In this document: piece by piece, positions 1 through 8,534 of the stretch
Layout: the number at the start of each line of letters is the position of its first letter
Numbering within the stretch: the first letter of the stretch is position 1
Source: Salinibacillus aidingensis
GTDB taxonomy: Bacteria; Bacillota; Bacilli; Bacillales; Alkalibacillaceae
Reading direction: 5' to 3'
Assembly: GCF_039522525.1 (NCBI RefSeq)
Contig: NZ_BAAADO010000005.1
Span: 186,001 to 250,000, forward strand
DNA length: 64,000 nt
Notes under the pieces: generated by a model
Seen by the model: the letters and a program-made list of their open reading frames with translations, nothing else
The model's database searches: none
What the model was told of the DNA's origin: nothing
Made by a program: the position numbers and the translations under genes

Positions 1-14
1 CCTGATAAGTTCAA

Positions 15-62
15 CTAACCATCAGTGGGGGATGGAGAAACCCCACACTGATGGAAGTTTCA
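15..62. repeat. Dispersed repeat, family B, copy 1 (hairpin)
   Basis: An inverted repeat (arms at 19-30 and 41-54, CCATCAGTGGGG against CCCCACACTGATGG) runs into the words GATGGAAGTTTC and ACTTTAT. The second half recurs at 14271-14320 and 53573-53626. It lies just beyond the stop codon of the MFS gene and could also act as its terminator, although there is no long T run. Confidence 0.6.
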
Positions 63-64
63 CT

Positions 65-1255
65 TTATACTGTCTGATTGGATGATGATGATACGTGGAG
101 TTTTTCCTTCCTGGTGAAAATCGCAAGCCAGATGAGAAATAATGAAAGGGTAATCATATGGAAAAAGGACAGGCCAGGGAAATAGTCAATAAACAGACCG
201 CCTAAGAAAGGTCCGATAATGCTGCCGAAGCTGAAGAAGATTCCGCATAGGATATTCCCTGCAGGAAGCAGATTCTTGGGTAATAAATCAGTCATGTAGG
301 ACACACCTAGAGAAAAGACCGAGCCCACGCACATCCCTGCCAGAATAAAGCTGATAAACAGTCCGATAATGGATTGTTCAACCACAGACGCCATGATAAA
401 GATGATCATGCCGCCAGCTATAACGGATAGCAGCACTTTTCGTCTCCCGATTTTATCACTGAGAGCACCCAGAGGAAGCTGAGTGATGATACTGCCGCCT
501 GCGAAACAGGGAAGAATATAAGACAGCATATCCACATCGTGACCGATTCTCATTCCGTAGACAGGGAAATTTCCGTGCAGCGACGCTTCAAGCAAACCAT
601 ATGCAAATGGCGGTAAAAAGGCTACCCAGGCAATTTTTGCTGCCTGATAAAATCGTTTGAAGGAGCTTCGGTTGGAACGGAAATCGACTTCTTCATCTTC
701 TGCAGACGGAAATTCATTACGTACCCAGAACATCAATGACCACACAAGGATACAAAGTATGGAACTAAGGATAAACGGTAAGGATTGATGAAGGTAAATA
801 AGCTGAGTCATCAGGGGTCCAAGCGTAAACCCTGTTCCAAATGACAGCCCATATAATGCTATATCCCGGCCTCGTTTCTCAGGTGCACTCGTTGATGTAA
901 TCCAGGTCTGTGTACTGAAATTCAGCATTTGATCACCAATGCCGATGACTAAGCGCAAAATAAACCAGAACCAGAGTGCCTCCCATAACGTGAAGAAGAA
1001 TAAGGAGGTGAATACCAGAGCTCCACCGATGAGAATCATAGGTTTAAAACCGATTTTGCGCAGTGGCTTTTCCATAAATGGGGAAGCAATTAATACCCCT
1101 ATATAAAGTCCGGTTGCATGAAGGCCATTAATAGAAGATGAAACGCCATTCTGTTCTAAAATAATGGCAATCAAAGGAAGGAGCATTCCTTGTGAAAAAC
1201 CGGATATCCCTACAAGTGAAACCAGTATATAGAAGCGGGTTCGTTTCGATACCAT
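65..1255 (-). CDS. MFS transporter, YfkF-like
   Basis: A 396-residue major facilitator protein with about 12 hydrophobic segments. An MFS loop motif is visible in the second half (GALSDKIGRRK), with a weaker equivalent in the first half (PLRKIGFKP). The start at 1255 is chosen because AAAGGAGG lies just upstream; the frame stays open further 5' but lacks a second ribosome binding site. It is probably a drug or metabolite proton antiporter; the substrate cannot be read from sequence. In B. subtilis an MFS gene (yfkF) also lies near yfkD and yfkC, which supports the orthology. It is transcribed away from yfkD. Confidence 0.88.
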   Translation of the reverse strand: MVSKRTRFYILVSLVGISGFSQGMLLPLIAIILEQNGVSSSINGLHATGLYIGVLIASPFMEKPLRKIGFKPMILIGGALVFTSLFFFTLWEALWFWFILRLVIGIGDQMLNFSTQTWITSTSAPEKRGRDIALYGLSFGTGFTLGPLMTQLIYLHQSLPFILSSILCILVWSLMFWVRNEFPSAEDEEVDFRSNRSSFKRFYQAAKIAWVAFLPPFAYGLLEASLHGNFPVYGMRIGHDVDMLSYILPCFAGGSIITQLPLGALSDKIGRRKVLLSVIAGGMIIFIMASVVEQSIIGLFISFILAGMCVGSVFSLGVSYMTDLLPKNLLPAGNILCGIFFSFGSIIGPFLGGLFIDYFPGLSFFHMITLSLFLIWLAIFTRKEKLHVSSSSNQTV

Positions 1256-1425
1256 CCTTATTCCTCCTTTTTCTCTAATTTCAGCCTCTTGTATCGTAAC
1301 GTAAATAACGGCTATGTCAATCAAAATCCATCACAAAGCATCGGGTGATGGTTAAGACTTATACTCATCTGCATAGATTTAATGGCACAAGATAAAAATA
1401 AGAGAAAAATTTAGGAAAGGCTGTG

Positions 1426-2250
1426 ATGAAACGTATGAAAAAGAGCTTTTTCATGTTCCTGACGATTGTCTTCATAGCAACAATCATGTTTCCTGGTGTC
1501 TTGCTGGCTAAAGATGAGAAGACAGAGGATAAAGAGGATTCAACCAATAATTCCATCCCGAATCATGTATTGAATATATCTAAGGAAAATACTTATCCAA
1601 ATACAAAGAAAGATCAAACCTATTTAGAGCCGAATGATCTGGCTAAAGAGTTGATAGACAGTTCCGAAGTCAAAGTGGAGAATCCTGAGTTTATCAAAAT
1701 GTTAAATGAATCGTCTTTAAACCCTTCCAAGCTTGCTTTTGGTTATCGCGGGGAAATTTATCTTGGTCATTGGCCTCTGAATTATAAATCCGATGAATCA
1801 AGTATGAACTGGGAGTACCAGGAAATTAATGTGAATGTCCTGAATAATCTCGGTGGCGATGAAAAGAAATCCTTAAACTATGTGCAGGAGAAAGAAAAGA
1901 GAATTAAAGGCGGCTTAACCTCTAAAACAGAGCGTGCAAACGATGTGAAAAAAATGATTCAAATGAAGGCGCAATCCAGCACAGATCTGCCATTGTCCTT
2001 TGAGACAGTAGTGGGAACAGGTACAAAGAAGGATCAGACATATGGAGTGCCATCCAAAAAAGTAGGTTATTTACATGCCTTTGCACCTGCGTTAAATGAG
2101 AAGGGTGTCGTTACGTATGGTGAGGTTTATTTAATTTTAAAGGGCTCAAAAAAACGACTGGAAATCAGAAATGTAACAAAGCAGGGAATTGGAGCCTGGA
2201 TTCCAATACAGGACCATGTATCGTTTTCCTTCCAGCTAAAGTCGAATTAA
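1426..2250 (+). CDS. yfkD: YfkD family secreted protein
   Basis: A 274-residue protein with a clear signal peptide: a KRMKK-type basic start, a hydrophobic core over about residues 8-24, and a likely cut after an Ala around residue 28. The mature part is charged and contains GYRGEIYLGHWPL and a C-terminal region rich in beta strands. I recognise it as the YfkD family, a Bacillaceae extracytoplasmic protein of unknown function. The neighbours (a YfkF-like MFS gene and yfkC) agree. ATG 1426 is preferred over GTG 1423 because AGGAAAGG ends 5 nt upstream. No enzymatic motif is visible. Confidence 0.85.
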   Translation: MKRMKKSFFMFLTIVFIATIMFPGVLLAKDEKTEDKEDSTNNSIPNHVLNISKENTYPNTKKDQTYLEPNDLAKELIDSSEVKVENPEFIKMLNESSLNPSKLAFGYRGEIYLGHWPLNYKSDESSMNWEYQEINVNVLNNLGGDEKKSLNYVQEKEKRIKGGLTSKTERANDVKKMIQMKAQSSTDLPLSFETVVGTGTKKDQTYGVPSKKVGYLHAFAPALNEKGVVTYGEVYLILKGSKKRLEIRNVTKQGIGAWIPIQDHVSFSFQLKSN

Positions 2251-2272
2251 CTCGCGATTTCAAACAATGATC

Positions 2273-2312
2273 AAAAAAAGTCCGCCATCCCTATTCATGG
2301 GAAGCGGACTTT
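2273..2312 (-). terminator. Rho-independent terminator of yfkC
   Basis: The stem AAAGTCCGC/GCGGACTTT (2277-2285 with 2304-2312) is followed by seven T on the minus strand. The yfkC stop codon (2291-2293) lies inside the loop, so coding sequence and terminator overlap. It may also slow transcripts arriving from yfkD. Confidence 0.8.
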
Positions 2313-3151
2313 ACATCAACATGCTGCATCGCCATTTCAATATTATGATTATATAAAGTTTCCGCAATAATCATTCTCGCCTGTTTAGCGGCGGTGAAGT
2401 AAAAGATATCACTGGTTACTCCAATAATGGTAAACTTGTATCCCCGAAAGCTTTCGTTGAGAGAGGACATACCGTAAACCTGAAACTTTTCTATAGGCTG
2501 GTTATGCTGATCTTTTTTCAGATAATGGCTTAGTTCCTCATTTAAACGTTCACAGGCTTCCTCCAAAACCTGATAAACCCGGGTTGGATTTTCCTGAAAA
2601 CTTGTGGTGATATTCTCAATGACACGCATATGGTCAATATTATAATTTTGTATGGAGTTCACCTGCCCGTTACTCATCGTGATGAGTTTCCCGCTCCATT
2701 CACGAATACGGAGAAAACGAAGGCCAATATCCTCAACTGTTCCTGTAAACTGATCGTTGACTGTGATAAAATCGCCTTTGTGCAATTGCTTCTCATATAA
2801 AAGGAAAACACCGGACAGGAAGTCACTAATGACGCTTTGGGCGCCCAGACCGATGACGATACCGGCAACCCCGGCACCAGCCAGCAGGTTTGTCACAGGA
2901 ACATCGAAAACCGAGAGCGCAAATAGCACATAACCGAACGTAGCAGTGTAGCGGACAATGGAACGAATCATGGCTTCCAGCGTTTTTTCTTCCCGTTCCT
3001 CGATAAAGTTTGTTTTTTTAAAAAAGGTCCGTACGACTCGTGTAATAAATTTTACGATGACAACGGTGATAATCGCGCCAATGATAAGCTTTGTAATTCG
3101 TAAATCGGCAAAATCACTCCAATAGCCTTGAACTGTATTCCAAGCATCCAT
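2291..3151 (-). CDS. yfkC: Small-conductance mechanosensitive channel (MscS family)
   Basis: A 286-residue MscS-type channel that releases solutes when membrane tension rises. Two N-terminal hydrophobic segments (about residues 20-42 and 65-90) precede the Gly/Ala-rich pore helix (LLAGAGVAGIVIGLGAQS, about 88-105). The conserved beta domain with its GTVEDIGLR motif and an alpha/beta C-terminal vestibule domain follow. The length is normal for the YfkC/YkuT type. It converges on yfkD. The start at 3151 has a purine-rich AAGGAGGAATAAGCC leader. Confidence 0.9.
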   Translation of the reverse strand: MDAWNTVQGYWSDFADLRITKLIIGAIITVVIVKFITRVVRTFFKKTNFIEEREEKTLEAMIRSIVRYTATFGYVLFALSVFDVPVTNLLAGAGVAGIVIGLGAQSVISDFLSGVFLLYEKQLHKGDFITVNDQFTGTVEDIGLRFLRIREWSGKLITMSNGQVNSIQNYNIDHMRVIENITTSFQENPTRVYQVLEEACERLNEELSHYLKKDQHNQPIEKFQVYGMSSLNESFRGYKFTIIGVTSDIFYFTAAKQARMIIAETLYNHNIEMAMQHVDVKSASHE

Positions 3152-3241
3152 GGCTTATTCCTCCTTGCTGTATCATCAACGAATATTATACAGAAAAAAA
3201 GAAGGAAGCGCGAATGGAATCATAGAAAGAGGGTGAAGATC

Positions 3242-3394
3242 ATGAATGAACAACAGGAAAAAATTACAGAACTCAGACAGCGCCTGGAGCAGGTGATGGA
3301 ACGAATTGAAGGAGTCTCCCCCGACCAGATGACGGTCGACGATATTGATCAATTCATCGATATGCTCGATCAGCTTGAGGAAAAATGCAGATAA
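3242..3394 (+). CDS. SE1561 family small protein
   Basis: A 50-residue acidic protein made of two short amphipathic helices (ELRQRLEQVMERI and TVDDIDQFIDMLDQLEEK), probably a helical hairpin. It matches my memory of the uncharacterised Firmicutes SE1561 family. ATG 3242 is selected because of the GAGGGTGAAG site 3 nt upstream; the longer open frame would overlap yfkC. There is no signal peptide or membrane segment. Function is unknown. Confidence 0.75.
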   Translation: MNEQQEKITELRQRLEQVMERIEGVSPDQMTVDDIDQFIDMLDQLEEKCR

Positions 3395-3431
3395 GTGGGG
3401 ACTGTCCCCACTTTCTCTAAAGCACTAAAGG
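3395..3431. repeat. Dispersed palindromic repeat, family A, copy 1
   Basis: The perfect palindrome GTGGGGACTGTCCCCAC is followed by CTAAAGCACTAAAGG. The same arrangement and orientation recur at 4845-4879, just past the transporter gene. Reverse-oriented copies lie near 38.4, 40.4, 44.7 and 58.5 kb. Confidence 0.85.
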
Positions 3432-3532
3432 ATTTTACTCAAAGGGTTGATTTTTTTGCGTTAATCCTTTATCATATTAAAACATTAGAGAGTTAGAGTG
3501 ATAAAATATTAAATTCATAGATTGGAGAAGAA

Positions 3533-4840
3533 ATGATGGCATCAGCAGTTATTTTCTCAGTACTTATTATGGTTATTTTAAGTTTATTACGTGTGAATGT
3601 TATGGTTTCCATTCTCATATCAGCCCTTGTGGCAGGAGTGATGACAGGAAATAGCCTGACAGAAACTGTTACTCTTCTTGTAAATGGAATGTCAGACGGT
3701 GGAAACACAGCATTGAGCTATATTCTATTAGGGGCCTTTGCAGCGGCTGTAAGTTATACAGGAATCACGAGTATTCTTGTGAAATCCCTCATCAGGGTTA
3801 TTAGAGGGAAAAGAAGTATCATGCTTCTTACTTTAGCCATTGTGGCATCTTTTTCCCAAAACTTAATTCCAGTGCATATTGCTTTTATTCCGATTCTTAT
3901 TCCACCTTTACTAATATTGTTTGACAAGATGAAAATCGACCGACGTGGAGTGGCGGCTGCGCTAACTTTTGGACTAAAAGCTCCATACATGGTGATTCCT
4001 TTTGGATTTGGGCTTATTTTCCAGAAGACGATTAAAGAAAGCATGGGTGAAAGTGGATTATCGGTATCAAAAACTGATATTACCCTGTCCATGATTATTC
4101 CTGTTGCAGGGATGGTTGTTGGTTTACTCATCGCTATATTCTTTACTTACCGTAAAGACAGAAACTATGAAACTAGTGGTGATACGCAGGATGTAGATCT
4201 AGAGAGTTTAAGTAATGTGAAATTTGAAACCAAACACTTTCTTACCTTAATGGTTATTGTTGCAACGATTACTATTCAGGCAATAACAAAAGATTTAGTG
4301 ATTGGTGCATTGGCTGGTTTGATTCTTATGTTCCTATTTGTCGTTGTTCCGTTCAGAGAAGGGGAAAACATCATGACAGAAGGAATCAAAATGATGGGGA
4401 TGATTGCTTTCATCATGCTTGTTTCGAATGGATTCGCAAACATATTGCAGGAAACAGGCTCCGTAACAGCTTTAGTTGAACAAACGTCCGGAATTCTTGG
4501 TGATAACAAGCTCATTATTGCCTTCATTCTGCTTCTGGTAGGTTTAGTCGTTACCATCGGAATTGGAACTTCATTTGGTACGATTCCGATTCTCGCGGCA
4601 TTATATGTGCCTATTGCAAGTGAAGCAGGCTTTTCAGCTATGGCTATTGCAGCTCTTATTGGAACAGCAGGTGCATTAGGTGACGCCGGTTCTCCAGCAT
4701 CCGACAGTACATTAGGCCCAACATCTGGTCTAAATGCCGATGGAAAGCACAATCACATTTGGGATACCTGTGTGCCAACCTTTACACACTATAACATCCC
4801 ACTTGTCATATTCGGACTGATTGCGGCTGTCGTCCTATAA
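3533..4840 (+). CDS. Na+/H+ antiporter family transporter, YuiF-like
   Basis: A 435-residue integral membrane protein with 11-12 predicted segments. It resembles the Na+/H+ antiporter (NhaC-superfamily) group that includes B. subtilis YuiF, reported as a histidine carrier. Conserved-looking stretches include FSQNLIPVHIAFIPILIPPLL and the Gly/Ala-rich LIGTAGALGDAGSPASDSTLGP near the C-terminus. The next gene is hisD, so histidine or a related imidazole compound is a plausible substrate, but that is inference from context. Two adjacent ATGs (3533 and 3536) follow GGAGAAG. Family A repeats bracket the gene on both sides, which suggests it is a discrete inserted or shuffled unit. Confidence 0.85.
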   Translation: MMASAVIFSVLIMVILSLLRVNVMVSILISALVAGVMTGNSLTETVTLLVNGMSDGGNTALSYILLGAFAAAVSYTGITSILVKSLIRVIRGKRSIMLLTLAIVASFSQNLIPVHIAFIPILIPPLLILFDKMKIDRRGVAAALTFGLKAPYMVIPFGFGLIFQKTIKESMGESGLSVSKTDITLSMIIPVAGMVVGLLIAIFFTYRKDRNYETSGDTQDVDLESLSNVKFETKHFLTLMVIVATITIQAITKDLVIGALAGLILMFLFVVVPFREGENIMTEGIKMMGMIAFIMLVSNGFANILQETGSVTALVEQTSGILGDNKLIIAFILLLVGLVVTIGIGTSFGTIPILAALYVPIASEAGFSAMAIAALIGTAGALGDAGSPASDSTLGPTSGLNADGKHNHIWDTCVPTFTHYNIPLVIFGLIAAVVL

Positions 4841-4844
4841 TTTC

Positions 4845-4879
4845 GGGACTGTCCCCACATGCTTTAAAGCGCTAAAGGA
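4845..4879. repeat. Dispersed palindromic repeat, family A, copy 2
   Basis: CGGGACTGTCCCCACATG followed by CTTTAAAGCGCTAAAGG, in the same orientation as the copy at 3395. Its end abuts the ribosome binding site of hisD (AAAGGTGG at 4880-4887). Confidence 0.85.
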
Positions 4880-4894
4880 AAGGTGGTTTTTCTG

Positions 4895-6163
4895 GTGAAG
4901 ATCATTAGGGATTCTCAGGTGAATTTGGAACGGACGATATTAGATGAGCATGACGAGCAGTATGATGCAGTCAAAGGGATATTAAAACAGGTGAAAGACA
5001 ACGGTGATCGAGCACTCTATGCATTAACGGAGCGGCTGGATGGTGTAAAACTCCCTGACTTATTAGTATCCAAATCAGAAATTATTGAAGCATATGGGAC
5101 TGTGGAAAACAGCTTTGTCAATGCCATTAAGCAAGCTACCGCAAATATACGCTCCTTTCATGAAAAGCAGAAACGGCAAAGCTGGATGGATACGTCACCC
5201 AATGGCACCATTTTAGGCCAGCTGGTTCGCCCGATATCCAAAGCGGGTATTTATGTGCCGGGAGGAAGGGCTGCGTATCCTTCTTCAGTATTGATGAACG
5301 GGATCCCCGCACTGGTCGCAGGTGTTGAGCAAATCGTTATGGTCACCCCTCCGGATAAACACGGAATGGTTAACCCTGGCGTATTGATTGCAGCTAATGA
5401 ACTTGGTATCAAACAGATCTATAAAATCGGGGGAGCACAGGCAGTAGGTGCGCTGGCCTATGGTACAGAGACCATACCAAAAGTGGATAAAATCACGGGT
5501 CCTGGGAATATTTATGTAGCCCTGGCCAAAAAAGAAGTGTACGGATTGGTGGATATTGATTCTGTAGCAGGACCAAGCGAAATCCTTGTGATTGCAGATG
5601 AAACGGCGAATCCACAGCTGGCAGCAGCGGATTTGATTTCACAAGCAGAGCATGACCCCCTTTCTACGGCAACTATGATTACAACTTCTGATCAAATAGC
5701 TAAACAGGTTCGTACAGAGGTCACCCGACAGCTTCAGAACCTTCCAAGGCGAGAGATTGCAGAAGCATCCATCGAAAACAATGGAGCCATTTATGTGGTT
5801 CCGGACTTGGATACAGCGGTTCAAATGACAAATGATTATGCACCGGAGCATCTGGAGTTACTTGTAAAAGAACCGTTTGAACTGATAGGCAAAATAAAAA
5901 ATGCTGGAGCCATTTTCGTCGGTGAAAATAGCACAGAAGCGATAGGGGATTATTTCGCCGGTCCTAATCACATACTGCCAACGGGTGGAACAGCCAAATT
6001 TTCCTCGCCTTTAGGTGTGGATGACTTTATAAAAAAATCCAGCCTGATTTCCTACAGCAAAGCAGATCTGGATAAAAATGCTGAATCCATCGCAACATTG
6101 GCTCAGTTTGAACAATTACAAGGCCATGCAAATGCCGTCATTTTCCGAAAACAACGATCCTGA
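4895..6163 (+). CDS. hisD: Histidinol dehydrogenase
   Basis: A 422-residue enzyme that oxidises L-histidinol to L-histidine in two NAD-dependent steps, the last reactions of histidine synthesis. Typical family stretches are present: RPISKAGIYVPGGRAAYPS, GAQAVGALAYGT, DKITGPGNIYVALAKK, DSVAGPSEILV, QAEHDPLS (catalytic and zinc residues), NDYAPEHLEL and GPNHILPTGG. The length is normal. GTG 4895 is chosen because AAAGGTGG lies 7 nt upstream; an in-frame GTG at 4883 is less well placed. No other his gene lies in the window, so this is an orphan copy next to a possible histidine carrier. Confidence 0.95.
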   Translation: MKIIRDSQVNLERTILDEHDEQYDAVKGILKQVKDNGDRALYALTERLDGVKLPDLLVSKSEIIEAYGTVENSFVNAIKQATANIRSFHEKQKRQSWMDTSPNGTILGQLVRPISKAGIYVPGGRAAYPSSVLMNGIPALVAGVEQIVMVTPPDKHGMVNPGVLIAANELGIKQIYKIGGAQAVGALAYGTETIPKVDKITGPGNIYVALAKKEVYGLVDIDSVAGPSEILVIADETANPQLAAADLISQAEHDPLSTATMITTSDQIAKQVRTEVTRQLQNLPRREIAEASIENNGAIYVVPDLDTAVQMTNDYAPEHLELLVKEPFELIGKIKNAGAIFVGENSTEAIGDYFAGPNHILPTGGTAKFSSPLGVDDFIKKSSLISYSKADLDKNAESIATLAQFEQLQGHANAVIFRKQRS

Positions 6164-6224
6164 TGCATGAAAATGCGCTACCTGCAAATGCTATAGGCAA
6201 AGAGAGAAAAGCAGGTGATGAGGA

Positions 6225-7022
6225 TTGCGTGCATGGAAAATTCCGGTGATTATCCTGACAATGCTTTGTGTCATGATTAGTCCATGGTCAGAAGCGTTTG
6301 CTTATGATCAGACGGCTTTTGGCTGGGGGTATAAAAAGAATACGGAGCATAACCCGCCTGATGCAGGGAAATATGGAAAAATGCTTGATGAATATAACAG
6401 TTATTATGTTGATAAGTCCGGTGAAAAAGTTGTATATCTTACCTTTGATCTTGGCTATGAAGCAGGTTATACGGATATGATATTAGATATCCTGAAAAAG
6501 GAAAATGTACCTGCTGCTTTTTTTCTGGCCGGACATTACATTACCAGTGCCACTGATCTAGTCAAAAGAATGCATGAAGAAGGGCATGTGATTGGCAATC
6601 ATTCGTACAATCACCGTGACTTCACCACCCTTAGTGAAGAAAAAATAAAAGAAGAATTAGACAAGATTAATAAAGAGCTTAACGATGCTATTGGGATTCG
6701 TCATACACAATTTGTCAGGCCGCCACGGGGGGATTTCAGTGAGCGAACCCTTGCGATAACTGAAGAATTAGGTTATACCAGCATTTTCTGGTCTTCCGCA
6801 CTGGTGGACTGGGGCTCACAAAAAGGATGGAACACGGCCTATAAAAATATTATTGATCATATACATCCAGGCGCCATTGTTCTGTTACATGCCACATCGA
6901 AGGAAAATGCGCTTGCTCTTGAACATTTAATCCCTGAATTACGCAAGAGAGGGTATAAATTTAAGAGCTTGGAATACCTGCTCTGGAAAGAAGAGGTTGA
7001 CCTTCCATACCAATTTCGTTAA
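6225..7022 (+). CDS. pdaA: Delta-lactam-biosynthetic de-N-acetylase PdaA
   Basis: A 265-residue secreted polysaccharide deacetylase. It removes acetyl groups from muramic acid in spore cortex peptidoglycan, the step needed for muramic delta-lactam formation and germination. A signal peptide spans residues 1-26 (cut after AFA). The NodB domain shows TFDLGYE at 73-79, HSYNH at 126-130 (metal ligands), RPPRGDFS at 165-172 and LLHATS near the end. The second Asp of the usual TFDDG motif is replaced, as in known PdaA proteins. The start is TTG after AGGTGATGAGG. The family is normally made in the forespore. Confidence 0.93.
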   Translation: MRAWKIPVIILTMLCVMISPWSEAFAYDQTAFGWGYKKNTEHNPPDAGKYGKMLDEYNSYYVDKSGEKVVYLTFDLGYEAGYTDMILDILKKENVPAAFFLAGHYITSATDLVKRMHEEGHVIGNHSYNHRDFTTLSEEKIKEELDKINKELNDAIGIRHTQFVRPPRGDFSERTLAITEELGYTSIFWSSALVDWGSQKGWNTAYKNIIDHIHPGAIVLLHATSKENALALEHLIPELRKRGYKFKSLEYLLWKEEVDLPYQFR

Positions 7023-7031
7023 CGATGTTTG

Positions 7032-7064
7032 AAAGCTGTCTCCAATGGGGGCAGCTTTTTATTT
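7032..7064 (+). terminator. Terminator of pdaA
   Basis: The stem AAAGCTG/CAGCTTT (7032-7038 with 7052-7058) is followed by a T-rich run. Confidence 0.75.
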
Positions 7065-7066
7065 GT

Positions 7067-7593
7067 ATTTGGGAGAGTTATTTACTTCTAATTACTTCTG
7101 GCTTAAATTAAGGGATTCAGGCTGAATGAAGGCGTGATTCAATGAAAGCTGACAACTCCAGCTTGATTATTCTCAAAAAAGATGAATAAAAGAATGTATA
7201 TATTTCATTCGCATATAGTTGGACGGATTATAAGAATTTAAGCTCAATCTTTATGAAAGCAGGTTTAATTATTTTAAAAAATGGATTAAAAAATTTGAAA
7301 ATAGGTTTAAACCGCTATATTTTGGAGTGAAAAAGAAAATTCATGCTTAATTATTACAATTTGTGATGAATACGGCAACTCCAGGATGAATTCTGCACTC
7401 CAGAGGTAGAATTTTACTCCCTGAGAATGACTCCTGCACTGCACCCTGACCTCGAACCTTGGCCCCTAAGAATCCTGGTACCCCAACCCCTGGACACCTG
7501 GACATATGATGAAAAAGCAAGACAACTCCCTTCATAAAATAACGCATTTTTATGGTAAAATACGTCTAACACCGATTATAGAGGAGAATTCTT
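7067..7593. other. Gene-free tract with AT-rich half and degenerate C-rich half
   Basis: I see no convincing gene. The first half is AT-rich with A runs. Positions 7375-7505 carry loosely repeated words (AACTCCAG, GCACTCCAG, ACTCCTGCACTG and similar). The only open frame here is a 66-codon minus-strand frame with no ribosome binding site. The last 60 bases hold the promoter and leader of the glycosylase gene (GAGGAGAA before ATG 7594). Confidence 0.5.
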
Positions 7594-8463
7594 ATGTGGA
7601 CGAAAGAAATAAAGGTAAATGGAATGTTCGACTTTGACTATACCTTGCTTCGTTTTTCCTTTGACCCATTAGTTGACCTGAATCGTGAAGAGCGTTGGGT
7701 TCGAATTCCCCTGCGCCTTGGCACAGAAAAGCACATCGTAAAGGTACGGGCCATCGGTACTCCATATGAACCGTTTTTTGAGATACAGGGAAATGACGAG
7801 GCCAAGAAGGACAAGCTGATGGCTTTCATTAACGATATTTTCCTTTGGGATCGTGACCTAAGGCCCATTCAGCAGTTTTTTCAAAAAACAAAACTGGCAC
7901 CGCTCTTTGAACAATACCCGGGTACTCCAATTGTCAAAGACTTTCATCCATTTGATTGCTTAATGAAAACCATTATTCATCAGCAGTTAAACATGACATT
8001 TGCTTACACATTGACTACTAGATACATACAAAACTTTGGGGAAGAAATCAATGGGGTATGGTTTCAGCCCACGCCGGAAAAAGTGGCCAGTCTGGATTAT
8101 GATGCCTTGAGAGAGCTTCAGTTCAGTCAGCGCAAAGCAGAATATGTAATTGATACAGCACGAAAAATTGCAGATGGAAAGCTTGATTTGCAGAAGTTAT
8201 CACGATTACCCGATGAGGATGTACTTAACATTTTGACCAAGGTACGAGGGGTTGGCCCATGGACCGTGGAAAATTGGCTCATGTTTGGCTTAGGCAGGGA
8301 AAATTTGCTGCCCGCGGCTGATATCGGTATACAGAATGCACTTAAAAAATTCCTTGGGAAAGATAAGAAACCGCACAAAGACGACATTTATCAAATGGGT
8401 GAAGAGTGGAGCCCTTATCGAAGTTATGCCTCTCTTACGTTGTGGAGAAGCATTGAAGGATAA
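7594..8463 (+). CDS. DNA-3-methyladenine glycosylase, YfjP/AlkA-like
   Basis: A 289-residue base-excision repair enzyme of the HhH-GPD superfamily that cuts alkylated bases from DNA. The N-terminal 100 residues form an AlkA-type beta domain. The catalytic domain has the helix-hairpin-helix KVRGVGPWTVE (216-226) and the catalytic Asp243 in PAADIG. There is no C-terminal iron-sulphur cysteine set, as expected for the AlkA class. B. subtilis yfjP also lies near pdaA. The start follows GAGGAGAA with normal spacing; it appears monocistronic. Confidence 0.9.
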   Translation: MWTKEIKVNGMFDFDYTLLRFSFDPLVDLNREERWVRIPLRLGTEKHIVKVRAIGTPYEPFFEIQGNDEAKKDKLMAFINDIFLWDRDLRPIQQFFQKTKLAPLFEQYPGTPIVKDFHPFDCLMKTIIHQQLNMTFAYTLTTRYIQNFGEEINGVWFQPTPEKVASLDYDALRELQFSQRKAEYVIDTARKIADGKLDLQKLSRLPDEDVLNILTKVRGVGPWTVENWLMFGLGRENLLPAADIGIQNALKKFLGKDKKPHKDDIYQMGEEWSPYRSYASLTLWRSIEG

Positions 8464-8534
8464 TGGATCATTTTCAGGATAACTTCCGGGCGCTGCAATA
8501 GATAGAGACTTTACGAAAAAGGGGAAGAGGAAAA

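Noticed and set aside
7347..7547. 66-residue minus-strand open frame
   Set aside because: It has no ribosome binding site, odd composition and no recognisable domain, and it lies in a degenerate gene-free tract.
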